Shown: piece after piece, positions 26,601-34,728 of the stretch | How positions within the stretch are numbered: the stretch's first letter is position 1 | Layout of the letters: every line of letters starts with the position of its first letter | Origin: Paenibacillus alginolyticus DSM 5050 = NBRC 15375 | GTDB taxonomy: Bacteria; Bacillota; Bacilli; Paenibacillales; NBRC-103111 | DNA: 64,000 nucleotides | Reading direction: 5' to 3' | Assembly: GCF_000422905.1 (NCBI RefSeq) | Contig: NZ_AUGY01000004.1 | Span: 124,001-188,000, forward strand | Program-made: the position numbers and the translations under genes | Notes under the pieces: model-generated | What the model was told of the DNA's origin: nothing | The model's input: the letters and a program-made list of their open reading frames with translations, nothing else | Databases searched by the model: none

Positions 26601-27840
26601 CGTTGGCGGTCATGCAACCCAAGACAACTATACATCGGCCACCAAACTCATTGATGGAAGCTACGCTGTAGAAACGGTAATCGCGCTGGATACAATCACT
26701 CCTACTGCAGGAACCATGATCGGATTCGACCTCCAAGTCAATAATGCTCAGGACAGTGGAAGCCGGGAAAGCGTATTTTCATGGAACGACCCGACAGGTC
26801 AATCCTATCAGAACACCTCGAGATTCGGCGTTCTGACGCTTGAGCCGAAGCCTACACAGTCCCAGATCGGTTATACCTCGACCCCCACATCGGACGGATC
26901 CACTAAAGTGGACGACCAAAAGGGCGGCAAGGTGGAACAAAATGGGGTGACCATTGATTTGCCGGCCGGAGCCATTGGCAAAGACATTGTCGTAGTCGTC
27001 AAAAAACTGAGCGATCCCTCAAAGCTGAATACCGATCCGAATTTGAAGCTGGCCGGGGATGTGTACGAGATTACCAAGGACGTGGAAGGACCGTTCCAAA
27101 AACCAGTCACTATTACCCTTCCGTTTAATACTAGCTTGTTGGATGTTAAGCATGAGGTGGCACTGTACTGGTACAATGAAGAAATCGGTAAGTGGATCAA
27201 GCTGGACGACATTAAGGTCGACCGGGAGAAAGGCACCGTTTCCGGCAGTGTGACGCACTTCACCAAGTTTGCGGTATTGGCGGCAGAAAAGTCAGCACCT
27301 GTCGAGGTTCCGGCCTTAGCTGATATTAAAGGACACTGGGCGGAAGCAGGCATCCAATCCCTTGTGAAGGCCGGTGTGATCGACGGTTACCAAGACGGTT
27401 CATTCCGACCTGAAGCAGCCGTAACAAGAGCCGAGTTCTTATCTATGATCGTCAAAGCTTTCCACCTGACGGCAACTGGAAGCGCCGGTTTTGCCGATAC
27501 CGGCAGCCATTGGGAGAAGGAAGCCATTACAATCACATCCACACTGGGGATCGTGGATGGCTATGAGGACGGAACTTTCGGCCCGGATGACAACATCACC
27601 CGGGAACAAATGGCCGTAATCCTTGCACGTGCTGCTCATTTGGCACCTGCCAACAGTGGACTGGAATATAAGGACAGCGGCGACGTCTCCGTCTGGGCCC
27701 AAGGACTGCTTGCGGCTTTGACAGCCAAGGGTGATCTGAACGGCTACGAAGACGGTACGCTAAAGCCGAAAGCTTTCAGCACCCGCGCAGAAGCGGCGGT
27801 TATCATCATTAGAATTTTGGATGCTCAACAGGTGCAATAA
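23683..27840 (+). CDS. Multidomain cell-surface GH10 xylanase with CBMs and SLH domains
   Basis: About 1385 residues. GTG 23683 is chosen because AGGAGG directly abuts ATG 23677. Approximate order, counted from 23677: signal peptide 1-30; two CBM4/9/22-like sandwich domains (35-180, 190-345); GH10 barrel 360-697 with acid/base Glu491 (DVVNEVID) and nucleophile Glu598 (ITELDVSV); two CBM9 domains (705-870, 873-1055); a ZU5-like domain (1070-1205; NGVTIDLPAGAIGKD); three SLH repeats (1211-end). SLH repeats bind pyruvylated wall polymer, so the enzyme should degrade xylan while attached to the surface and feed the transporter at 12.8 kb. The plan resembles Paenibacillus Xyn10A proteins. Confidence 0.95.
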   Translation: MRKKMNVWVAIVLLFGMIAPQLLAPLEAAANGSVVLSQSFEDGQTGGWAKVPWMGDGNVAITSATYSEGSKSLAMTNRAASNSSPFLDLTSLTKPDHTYDLSLKLKLGAGTDTFHIASNVAAASLTNQYPWLVGDKSVKSTEWTTFELKGYQLPSDTTGFKIWVESNNSTTTEDLYIDEVSLTDVTSIDQPGIQSTFENGQGEWVRRNGSGNIGISSVDNHTVGGSTSLLTMVTEQYDRPLLNVLGDMSVGNKYNLSAWVKMASGQSPTVLRLSVQSGDSSYANVSSNVTVTSDQWVQLTGTFTLTSTPTVLNAYVEVADKYSDARSFYMDDFDLSNVGRVAGPLPIQTDMDHLKDVYADNFKIGAAVTGDQLTSDVHTLLDYHYSSIVAENATKPGSLEPTEGQWNWTEADKTAQYAKDHNMNFRLHTLVWHSQAAEWMFKDAQGQPLAATPENKQLVLDRLTTHIQTVARHFTVMDVPINAIDVVNEVIDPGQRDGMRKSEWYNLTGLDFIRTAFTVARQEFPNSKLYINDYGTQDPVKRDFLFNLVTKLRKEGIPIDGVGHQTHISIGGPSIEQISDSIRKFGEAGFDNQITELDVSVYTDSSTTSFDENMLIKQGYRYKQLFQELVRLDNEGKHADPNTPAYNPDGWISNVTLWGITDDHTWLDNFNNIIRKDAPLPFDVKHQAKYAYWGMIEAVKTVTPTHLPITPETALTAQGTPVNASDSVWNTIPAIKTQQAGTLQVQVKTLWDDHNLYARVAVKDSTKTVTDKIDLFVDNSGIQKYTFARNDAHITETTDGYVLQASIPLAGTLGKQVKFDVRVTDMGTNDGTEHGSNGVIVSWSDPRNVRDSDTAGYGVLTYIDTTKAGKAVYGTPIIDGELDSTWANAPVYSTDVMVEQHNNAVAKAQIRTMWDEHNLYVYAVVQDSKLNDANANPWEQDSIEIFVDQNNGKTDSYQIDDGQYRINFKNVKTVGGHATQDNYTSATKLIDGSYAVETVIALDTITPTAGTMIGFDLQVNNAQDSGSRESVFSWNDPTGQSYQNTSRFGVLTLEPKPTQSQIGYTSTPTSDGSTKVDDQKGGKVEQNGVTIDLPAGAIGKDIVVVVKKLSDPSKLNTDPNLKLAGDVYEITKDVEGPFQKPVTITLPFNTSLLDVKHEVALYWYNEEIGKWIKLDDIKVDREKGTVSGSVTHFTKFAVLAAEKSAPVEVPALADIKGHWAEAGIQSLVKAGVIDGYQDGSFRPEAAVTRAEFLSMIVKAFHLTATGSAGFADTGSHWEKEAITITSTLGIVDGYEDGTFGPDDNITREQMAVILARAAHLAPANSGLEYKDSGDVSVWAQGLLAALTAKGDLNGYEDGTLKPKAFSTRAEAAVIIIRILDAQQVQ

Positions 27841-27845
27841 AGCCA

Positions 27846-27907
27846 GCAAGGAATAGAAGGAAGGCTGTCCGCACGTGGATTTCATGTGCGGCAGCTTTGT
27901 TTTGGGG
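27846..27907 (+). repeat. Terminator-bearing 62-nt repeat, copy A
   Basis: Contains the hairpin GCTGTCCGCACGTG / CATGTGCGGCAGC followed by TTTGTTTT, so it should terminate the surface-xylanase transcript. Nearly the same 61 nt recurs at 29165-29225. Confidence 0.8.
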
Positions 27908-27937
27908 TGGAAAAAATATATATCCGAAGGGACAATA

Positions 27938-29026
27938 ATGAACCATGAAAAGCATGAATGTGACGTCAGTGCCTGCCGAGTATCTTAGGTCAGTTTAATG
28001 AAGAGCTTCAAGGTACGGTTCAGGAGGTTTCCTATAAGGTAGGCAACTATATTCATTTTTCTCGACAGCTTGTAACGGATCGGAACATCGAGATCAGTGA
28101 AGCAGGAAGAGAAACCGTTGCGGGAGATGCCATATTGAAGAAATGCAACGTCTACTTGCCTGCGGGTTATGACCCAAACGACACTACTGTTAGATATAAT
28201 GTATTGTATTTGCTTCATGGAGTAGGTGGGGATCAATATGAATGGTTAAGTAGTAACGGTAAGGTTGACGGACGATTTATCATTTGCAATATATTTGACA
28301 ATCTTATTGTAAACGGCGATATCGATCCGCTGATCGTCGTATTTCCCAACGGAAGAAGCGCGTACGACTGGACGGACAGCTCCTTCAATTCCGAAGGAAC
28401 CAATATGCTGGGATTCTATTACTTCGATTATGAGTTGAGATACGATCTGATTCCATTTATAGAATCAAACTACAAAACCTACGCAGATATAACAGTCACT
28501 TCACATGAGGGAATCATATATAACCGCACGCGCAGAGCGATCGCCGGGCTTTCGATGGGGGGGAATGCAAGCCTTGAATCTGATCCTCGGCGGTTACCGA
28601 CATGATTCGACGCGAATCACCGACACAGAGAGTCCCTGGAACAATGGGTTGGATAAGACTGTGCTCGCGCCAGGCATGATAGATTTGTTCGCTTATATCG
28701 GAGCTTTTTCAAACGCTCCTACATCGAGTGATGGCATAACTCTTGGAGTCAGTCTCACATCATGCGTCCATAATCTTCATTTGCTATATACCACCTGCGG
28801 CGATTCAGACGGAGTAGCAAATAGCAGCTATGCCAAATCGGTTGAGGGGCTAACGGACACTGCGGGAGATTCTGTAAGTGATTATTACCAGGTCCTTCTA
28901 AACAACGGTGTTCATGATTTCAATGTATGGAACAACGGTGCATATAATTTTATCCGGTTATCTTTTGGGAAATGTGAAGAGCAAGAAAAGCCATATGTTG
29001 TCAGGTTGACACTCCATTCGTTTTAA
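27938..29026 (+). pseudogene. Esterase (alpha/beta hydrolase, xylan or feruloyl esterase type), frameshifted
   Basis: ATG 27938 follows GAAGGG, but the frame must shift near 27980 to continue as ILGQFNEELQGTVQEVSYK, and again at a run of seven G (28557-28563), where GLSMGG should continue as MQALNL. Apart from these two shifts the protein is full length, about 360 residues. Esterase motifs are intact: YLLHGVGGDQYEWL, nucleophile Ser in GLSMGG, Asp in TCGDSDG and His in NNGVHDFNVW. The fold matches esterases found with xylanases, such as the feruloyl esterase domain of XynZ. Position after the surface xylanase fits. It may be a recent pseudogene or contain sequencing errors. Confidence 0.75.
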
Positions 29027-29164
29027 CTGAACATATACTGGGAGGTCTAGATCTGGGGCTGTGCCGTTCCCCTAAGCAGAACTTATAGGTAGGCGTGGAA
29101 TCCTTCAAAGGCGGATGACGGCCATCGCCGCTTCGAGGGACGACTGCAACTAGGCGCTTCATTT

Positions 29165-29225
29165 GCAAGGAATAGAAGGAAGGCTGCCGCATGTGGATTC
29201 CATGTGCGGCAGCTTTGTTTTGGGG
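29165..29225 (+). repeat. Terminator-bearing 61-nt repeat, copy B
   Basis: Near-identical to 27846-27907, with hairpin arms GCTGCCGCA/TGTGCGGCAGC and the same TTTGTTTTGGGG tail. It lies 140 bases after the esterase stop. The flanks 29027-29164 and 29226-29468 show no gene. Confidence 0.75.
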
Positions 29226-29468
29226 CTTCCGGAGTGGGAGTGGGTTAACCATGTGGCGCAAAATTTAGCCATCTTTATACTCAAAGGAACCAGATGCTGT
29301 TCCGGGTCTCTGCTGGCACTAATGCAACGTAGATTTTTTTGTGTTAGGATAAAAATATCTAATTTTGACATGAAATTTCGATGAATCCACCGGGTGGGAT
29401 GCTTTCGAAAGTTTTTTTATAATTATATAACCCCATAGCAGAAGCATGAAATAATATTTTTCACATAA

Positions 29469-29483
29469 TTGAAAACGTTGTCA
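29469..29483 (+). promoter_or_regulatory. cre-like site before the broken kinase
   Basis: TTGAAAACGTTGTCA differs from WTGNAARCGNWWWCA at one position. It lies about 10 bases before the GAGCGAGG ribosome site of the kinase remnant. Confidence 0.5.
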
Positions 29484-29503
29484 AAAAAGGGAGCGAGGTG
29501 CTT

Positions 29504-30234
29504 ATGAAGTGGATAGACAAAACGAACAACATTCGCTTGAAAAGGAAGTTGATTATTTCATTCATTCTTGTCGTCTTTATTCCGGTCGGAATCGTGGGCG
29601 CTTTGCTGACCCAATCGCTCCGCCAGACGGCACTTAACGATGCTGTCCAGCAAACCTCGAACGACGTGGAGAAGGTGAAGACTCGCATCGGCGAAATATT
29701 GAAGTTGTCGATCGAGATTTCTAACAAGTTGGCGACGGACCCGCGATTGGAAGCTCTCGTCAATAAGCGTTACGAATCGAACTATTCTGTTGTAGAGGCC
29801 TATAGACAATATCAGGAGTTCGAGCAATAACTGCGGCTTTATAAAGAAATCGCCAACATCCGGTTGTACGTGGATAATCCGACGCTGCTGAATAACTGGG
29901 ACTATTTACAGCCAGAGCCGTCGATTGCGAATTCGGAATGGTACAAGGCAACGATAAATAACTCGAATCAAATCGGCTGGTATTACATCGGAGACGAAAC
30001 GAAAGGCGATATTGCTTACCTGAGCCTGGTGCGCCGTGTCTATTTTTCGAATTACCGAACGACCGGCGTGTGCTCGTCATCGATATCAGCCAAACGGAGC
30101 TGAACGGAATTCTGAGACAGGAGCATTTCGATACAATGGTCATCGACGGGAACGGATATATCGATGCGTCCAAAAACACGGACCTTGTGGGCAAGCATAT
30201 TCGCGACTTTCACATCCCCCAGGAAATGCCTTAA
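29504..30234 (+). pseudogene. YesM-type sensor kinase, N-terminal half with nonsense and frameshift
   Basis: From ATG 29504 the protein has a basic start, a membrane segment (LIISFILVVFIPVGIVGALL) and a sensor domain. A stop codon at 29828-29830 interrupts EFEQ-stop-LRLYKEIANIRLY, with the same frame continuing after it. Near 30065 the frame shifts to read VLVIDISQTELNGIL and on to HIRDFHIPQEMP-stop. HAMP and kinase domains are absent because the next bases belong to a solute-binding protein. At least three lesions are present. Confidence 0.8.
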
Positions 30235-30789
30235 CGCAGAAGTTCGCCGACGTGACCAATAAGTACAAGGACGGGCAAATTTAACTGGCTGTATACGCCG
30301 GAGGGGATCATGGAATCCAATTACGGACCGAAGGGCTTGATTTGGGATATCAAGGATGGAAAGCCGACCCTGACCGATTTCGGATACAAAGCGATCGTGA
30401 ACTCCGTCAATATGCCAGATGAATACGGCGGCGGGTTGTACAAGAACGGAATTAACCAAATCAACAACTCGACGATCTCCAAGTCTATGAACAATCCGGA
30501 AACTGGGGAACCGTATGATTACACGATGTGGACCTCGTATTTGAATCATAATCCGGATCCGGTCACGAAGAGTTGGCGGGACGCTATGGGTGCACTGACG
30601 GTGAAAGATTATGTCATCAAGCACAACGCTGTTGCCGTGGCACCAGCGTACAACAGCAGCGAAGCGGCGGTGGATCAACCGGCCGACATCAAGCAGAAGG
30701 ACAGCGAAGTGGGCAAAGTCGTCAGGGAATACTCCTGGAAGTTGATGTTCGCGAAGGATGATAACGAGTTTAACAGCGTGCGGCGTTGA
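30235..30789 (+). pseudogene. Solute-binding protein C-terminal fragment
   Basis: Following the kinase remnant, one frame reads QKFADVTNKYKDGQI then stops. Another runs from about 30284 through FNWLYTPEGIMESNYGPKGL to WKLMFAKDDNEFNSVRR. This matches the last roughly 170 residues of the large lipoprotein receptors in this window (compare SWKMVFAKNQAEFDKLW at 8.3 kb). The signal peptide and first lobe are missing. Confidence 0.75.
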
Positions 30790-30873
30790 AAAAGTAATCA
30801 ACAAAGATGGAATGCGACTATTCTATCAAATGTTCCATCGAAATTACTTGAAACGATTAAGTTTCGTGAAATC

Positions 30874-30910
30874 AAAATTCCGTGAGCATTACTGGCTCAC
30901 GGAATTTTTA
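30874..30910 (+). terminator. Rho-independent terminator
   Basis: Perfect 14-bp stem AAAATTCCGTGAGC / GCTCACGGAATTTT with a 7-nt loop, ending in TTTTTA; about 85 bases after the solute-binding protein remnant. Confidence 0.9.
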
Positions 30911-31071
30911 CGATCAGCCTGCTGTTTTATCATTACTTCCGGAATGAAAATAGCTCATAAATAGGGGGAGTTTCTCCTTGCCTCCCGTTTCCTCCAGACT
31001 CCGCATCACGACGGACGCCCTTGCTCTGGGCTAATAGTAGGCGATCTCCAGCCCCCGTTCGGTACTTTCGC

Positions 31072-31243
31072 CCTAGAAATGATCCCCACATCTGACGGAG
31101 CAGAACTCATTCAATGGACTGATACTGGCAGCAACAGTCAACAATGGAAAATCGTTAGCGAAATAACGGGTATTATAAGCTGGTTAATCATAATAGCGGC
31201 ACAACATACAGGAAGAAAGTTAGCAATACGTTGCCGCTTTTAC
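31072..31243 (+). pseudogene. Ricin-type lectin (CBM13) domain fragment
   Basis: One frame reads SDGAELIQWTDTGSNSQQW then KIVSE; after a frameshift near 31160 the next frame reads NGYYKLVNHNSGTTYRKKV. QQW and YKLVN.NSG are the repeat signature of ricin-B lectin domains, often at the end of secreted glycosidases. The parent enzyme is gone. The rest of 30911-31437 holds no recognised gene. Confidence 0.55.
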
Positions 31244-31437
31244 TAATTGCGGCTCCCGGTTTACTATCAAAGGCATATTCCGAAGCGATTGGGTCGGGTT
31301 GAAAAACTTCGAGTTTTTATTCCGGACTTCCGATGCGAGAAGAGCTGTTGAATAAGTTTTACTCGAAGTATTTCCAGTCAAGGTTAGTTCTTCCGAACCT
31401 CCTACATTATGAGCTACTTCGTACGGACCTACTCGAT

Positions 31438-32085
31438 TTAGATCATATCGGTGTAATTGATTTTCCAATGGACGTTCTTGATAAATGCTTCCAGTCCTTG
31501 CGCATCTTTCGCTTTGAAGTATTGGATAATTTGTCTGTGCTCCTCATTCATTTGTGCAAGCACACCAAATAATTTTTGTTTGTCCTCACTTAAGTAAATT
31601 TGCCTGATGAAGCTGGTCTGCAAGGATTTGAGCAAATCGATCAGTGTGCTGTTGTTGCATTTTAGCAAGTACACGTTATGAAAATCGTTTTGATAGAGCT
31701 GGTAGTCGGTATAATTTTGCTCTTGTATGGAAATGTCGATTTTATCAGCCAGCCGTGTCATCTCCGCGATGTCTTCAATTGAAACTAAGGGCACAGATAA
31801 ATTGGCAGCCAAAGCATCAAGCGCACCGACGATTTGAAAGACGTCGAGTTTCATTTTGGTATCTAATTCTTTCACAATAAACCCTCTGCGCGGAATGTTT
31901 TCCAGCAGATTTTCGGAGGCTAGTTGGATCAAGGCTTCTCGGACAGGTGTCCGACTTACGCCAAGTTTTTGGCAAATGGAGGCTTCATTCAATTTCTGAT
32001 TGGGAAGCAGAGAGCCGTTTTGAATCTTCTCAGCTATATAGTTGTACACATGATCTTTTAAGGACTGGTATTTGTTAATGGTCAT
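31438..32085 (-). CDS. GntR family (FadR subfamily) regulator of the homoserine/aspartate operon
   Basis: 215 residues from the ATG at 32085, which follows GAGGGAG; an earlier in-frame start lacks such a site. An N-terminal winged helix (QKLGVSRTPVREALIQLASENLLENIP, region 35-65) precedes an all-helical FCD ligand domain (DFHNVYLLKCNNSTLIDLL; His and Asp metal-site residues). It is divergent from an eight-gene catabolic operon, and palindromes in the intergenic DNA are likely its operators. The effector is probably an amino acid or pathway intermediate. Confidence 0.9.
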   Translation of the reverse strand: MTINKYQSLKDHVYNYIAEKIQNGSLLPNQKLNEASICQKLGVSRTPVREALIQLASENLLENIPRRGFIVKELDTKMKLDVFQIVGALDALAANLSVPLVSIEDIAEMTRLADKIDISIQEQNYTDYQLYQNDFHNVYLLKCNNSTLIDLLKSLQTSFIRQIYLSEDKQKLFGVLAQMNEEHRQIIQYFKAKDAQGLEAFIKNVHWKINYTDMI

Positions 32086-32115
32086 TTTCGTTGACTCCCT
32101 CATCACGCATATAAA

Positions 32116-32133
32116 ATACAATATACGGTATAT
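32116..32133. promoter_or_regulatory. Possible GntR operator, degenerate copy
   Basis: ATACAATATACGGTATAT has the ATACAATATA half also seen at 32261 and 32350. It lies just upstream of the regulator's own start, where autoregulation would act. Confidence 0.4.
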
Positions 32134-32195
32134 TTCCAATATATGATTCATAGTAACATTGTAAAATGCTTTATTCAAGATAACCGACTACTATA

Positions 32196-32209
32196 TTGAA
32201 AGCGCTTCA
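32196..32209. promoter_or_regulatory. cre-like site in the divergent intergenic region
   Basis: TTGAAAGCGCTTCA is one base shorter than the palindromic cre form TTGAAAGCGCTTTCA. It may couple the operon to CcpA; the missing base weakens the call. Confidence 0.35.
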
Positions 32210-32260
32210 CAAAAAGTATTGATTTTTAAAATGAGCCGTGATATGATCTAAACACAACGA

Positions 32261-32280
32261 ATACAATATATTGTATACAA
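32261..32280. promoter_or_regulatory. Putative operator of the divergent GntR regulator, site 1
   Basis: ATACAATATATTGTATACAA contains two overlapping perfect palindromes: ATACAATATATTGTAT and TTGTATACAA. Confidence 0.55.
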
Positions 32281-32345
32281 AAATAGGATTCCTAAGTCAA
32301 GAAACAAGGGGGTATTCGTTAATCATGGACGATTTTCGCCAATAT

Positions 32346-32360
32346 TTGTATACAATATAC
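32346..32360. promoter_or_regulatory. Putative operator of the divergent GntR regulator, site 2
   Basis: TTGTATACAATATAC repeats the TTGTATACAA palindrome of site 1 about 85 bases downstream and 42 bases before the first operon gene. Confidence 0.55.
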
Positions 32361-32401
32361 AAAATATAAAATATTTAAATGGATAAGTGAGGGTGAACGA
32401 A

Positions 32402-33625
32402 ATGCAGGAGAAAATCGATATGAAAGCACGAATCGGTACGAAAGCTGTGTGGGCGGGAGAAAAAGATTATCGAGTGTTCGGCGGGACACAGGTTCCCGTG
32501 GTGATGAGCGTTGCTTACGATTATAACGATGTAGATGAATGGTACGATGTAGCGATGGGCCTCAAACCGGGCTATACCTACAATCGGATGTCGAACCCTA
32601 CGGTTCGGTCATTGGAAGAGAAGGTTAGGTTGTTAGAAGGGGCTGAAGCGGCTATCGCTTTTTCTTCCGGAATGGCAGCGATCAGCAGCACCCTGTATAC
32701 GTTCCTGAGACCAGGGGATCGGGTTGTATCGGTCAAAGATACGTATGGCGGTACGAATAAAATTTTCACAGAGTTTCTGCCAAACATGAATATCGATGTT
32801 ACGCTTTGCAACACGGGTGATCATGAGGAAATTGAGGCTGAAATCGCCAAGGGCTGTAAAGTTCTTTACTTGGAATCACCAACGAATCCGACATTGAAGA
32901 TTACAGATATACAGCGTCTGGCCAAGGCGGCCAAAGCCGTTGGAGCTCTCGTTTTAATTGATAATACGTTTGCTACGCCGATCAATCAAAATCCGCTGCG
33001 TCTGGGTGTCGATATTGTGATCCACAGTGCGACGAAATTTTTAAGCGGCCATGCTGATGTGCTGGGCGGTGTTGTATGCGGCTCCTCGGAACTGATGGAC
33101 AAAGTGTACCATTATCGCGAGATTAATGGCGCAACGCTTGATCCTCTGGCAGCGTACTTGATTATCCGTGGCATGAAAACACTCCATCTTCGTGTTTGTC
33201 AGCAGGCGCAAAGTGCTATGGCGATAGCGAAATATTTGCAAAAGCAGCCCTTAGTTGAAGTCGTAAATTACCCAGGGCTTGAAACACATCCTAATCATGA
33301 TATCGCGAAGCGGCAAATGAGCGGATTCGGCGGCATTTTAAGCGTCGTGCTAAAAGGCGGGATGGAAGCGATCAAGCTTCTGCTCCCTAAACTGCAATAT
33401 GCGAACAGAGCTGGGAATCTTGGAGCTGTTGAAACGATTTATGGACCTGCAAGAACGACAAGTCATGTTGAGTGCACGTTGGAAGAGCGCCAAGCGCTTG
33501 GTATTTCCGAAGGGCTGCTGCGCATCTCGGTAGGAATCGAAGACACGGATGATTTGATTGCTGATTTGGCGCAGGCTATCGCCTATGTGGAAACGCAAAT
33601 GCCTGTAAGCCTCACTAATAACTAA
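32402..33625 (+). CDS. Cys/Met metabolism PLP-dependent gamma-lyase/gamma-synthase family enzyme
   Basis: 407 residues, starting at ATG 32402 after GAGGGTGA. Fold type I PLP enzyme of the cystathionine gamma-synthase/methionine gamma-lyase family, with PLP-binding Lys212 in SATKFLSGH, YNRMSNPT near the start and YLESPTNPTLK. Such enzymes eliminate or replace the gamma substituent of homoserine derivatives. The next genes oxidise homoserine to aspartate and degrade it, so an enzyme releasing homoserine or consuming a gamma-substituted homoserine is likely, possibly of the canavanine gamma-lyase type. Family membership is clear; the exact substrate is inference. Confidence 0.85.
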   Translation: MQEKIDMKARIGTKAVWAGEKDYRVFGGTQVPVVMSVAYDYNDVDEWYDVAMGLKPGYTYNRMSNPTVRSLEEKVRLLEGAEAAIAFSSGMAAISSTLYTFLRPGDRVVSVKDTYGGTNKIFTEFLPNMNIDVTLCNTGDHEEIEAEIAKGCKVLYLESPTNPTLKITDIQRLAKAAKAVGALVLIDNTFATPINQNPLRLGVDIVIHSATKFLSGHADVLGGVVCGSSELMDKVYHYREINGATLDPLAAYLIIRGMKTLHLRVCQQAQSAMAIAKYLQKQPLVEVVNYPGLETHPNHDIAKRQMSGFGGILSVVLKGGMEAIKLLLPKLQYANRAGNLGAVETIYGPARTTSHVECTLEERQALGISEGLLRISVGIEDTDDLIADLAQAIAYVETQMPVSLTNN

Positions 33626-33640
33626 AGGAGAGACAACGAT

Positions 33641-34681
33641 ATGGAACTTAAAATAGCGCTGCTTGGATTTGGAGTCGTCGGGCAAGGTCTGACGGAAATT
33701 TTGGAAGAGAAGAGTAAATCTTTGGCAGGGGATACAGGCTTTCAAGCTAAAATTGTGGCGATTTCGGATATGATGAAAGGCTCTATCTACAATCCTGACG
33801 GTTTGAATGCAGCGGAAGCTCTTCGGGCTGTTAAAGAAACGGGGAAGCTGGATGCTTATCCCGATGAGCCAGGTCTAATCAGGGGTTGGGATAGCTTTAA
33901 GACGATACAAGAAACGAATGCGGATACGATTGTTGAGCTTACATTCACTGATGTACGCACAGGCCAGCCAGCAATTGATCATTGTCGTGCTGCATTTGAA
34001 TGTAAGAAGCATGTCGTAATGAGCAATAAAGGCCCCGTCGCTTTGGCCTATCAGGAGCTGTCTGAACTGGCGCGCAAAAACGGTGTTCGTTGGGGCTATG
34101 AAGGTACCGTCATGAGCGGAACGCCGGCGCTTAGAATGCCGATTACTTCTCTGGCGGGCAATCGCATTGATGAGATTAAGGGGATTTTGAACGGGACGAC
34201 GAACTACATGCTCACCCAAATGGAAGCGGGTATGAGCTATGATGAGGCTTTGGCGGAGGCACAGGCGCTCGGTTATGCCGAGGCCGACCCGACAAGTGAT
34301 GTAGAGGGCTACGATGCACAGTATAAAATCACTATTTTGAGCAATATCGTTATGAATATGCCGCTCAAGAGGGAGGATGTCGTCTGCGAAGGGATCAGCA
34401 AGCTGACCCAAGCGGATATTCAAAAGGCAAAATCAGAAGGGAAACGATGGAAGCTAATCGCCAAATGCTACCGGGAAGGCGACCGTCTTTTGGCAAAAGT
34501 GGGTCCTGAAGCGATTCCGCTTACCGATCCGCTCGCCGATGTCGGTGGAGCTCTGAATGCGATCACTTATTATTGTGATCTGGCAGGTCCAATCACACTG
34601 ATGGGAGCCGGAGCCGGTCGTAAGGAAACAGGCTTCTCGATTCTGATTGATTTGATTAATATTCACCGCAGTCAGTTGTAG
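33641..34681 (+). CDS. Homoserine dehydrogenase (short form, no ACT domain)
   Basis: 346 residues; oxidises homoserine to aspartate 4-semialdehyde, or the reverse. Rossmann motif GFGVVGQG at the N-terminus. The family signature is complete: GTVMSGTPALR, INGTTNYML-like GILNGTTNYMLTQM and YAEADPTSDVEGYDAQYK with the catalytic Asp and Lys. The C-terminal regulatory ACT domain of biosynthetic enzymes is absent, consistent with a catabolic role. AAGGAG precedes the ATG, 15 bases after the PLP gene. Confidence 0.9.
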   Translation: MELKIALLGFGVVGQGLTEILEEKSKSLAGDTGFQAKIVAISDMMKGSIYNPDGLNAAEALRAVKETGKLDAYPDEPGLIRGWDSFKTIQETNADTIVELTFTDVRTGQPAIDHCRAAFECKKHVVMSNKGPVALAYQELSELARKNGVRWGYEGTVMSGTPALRMPITSLAGNRIDEIKGILNGTTNYMLTQMEAGMSYDEALAEAQALGYAEADPTSDVEGYDAQYKITILSNIVMNMPLKREDVVCEGISKLTQADIQKAKSEGKRWKLIAKCYREGDRLLAKVGPEAIPLTDPLADVGGALNAITYYCDLAGPITLMGAGAGRKETGFSILIDLINIHRSQL

Positions 34682-34728
34682 TCCAGACGATCAAACGAAC
34701 TAATCAAACCTAGGGAGAGGTGTAAAAT

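Noticed and set aside
31000..31071. GC-rich stretch with CCCCCGTTCGGTACTTTCGCCC, at first taken for part of a mobile element or structured RNA
   Set aside because: No defined ends, no matching second copy in the window and no family I can name with confidence.
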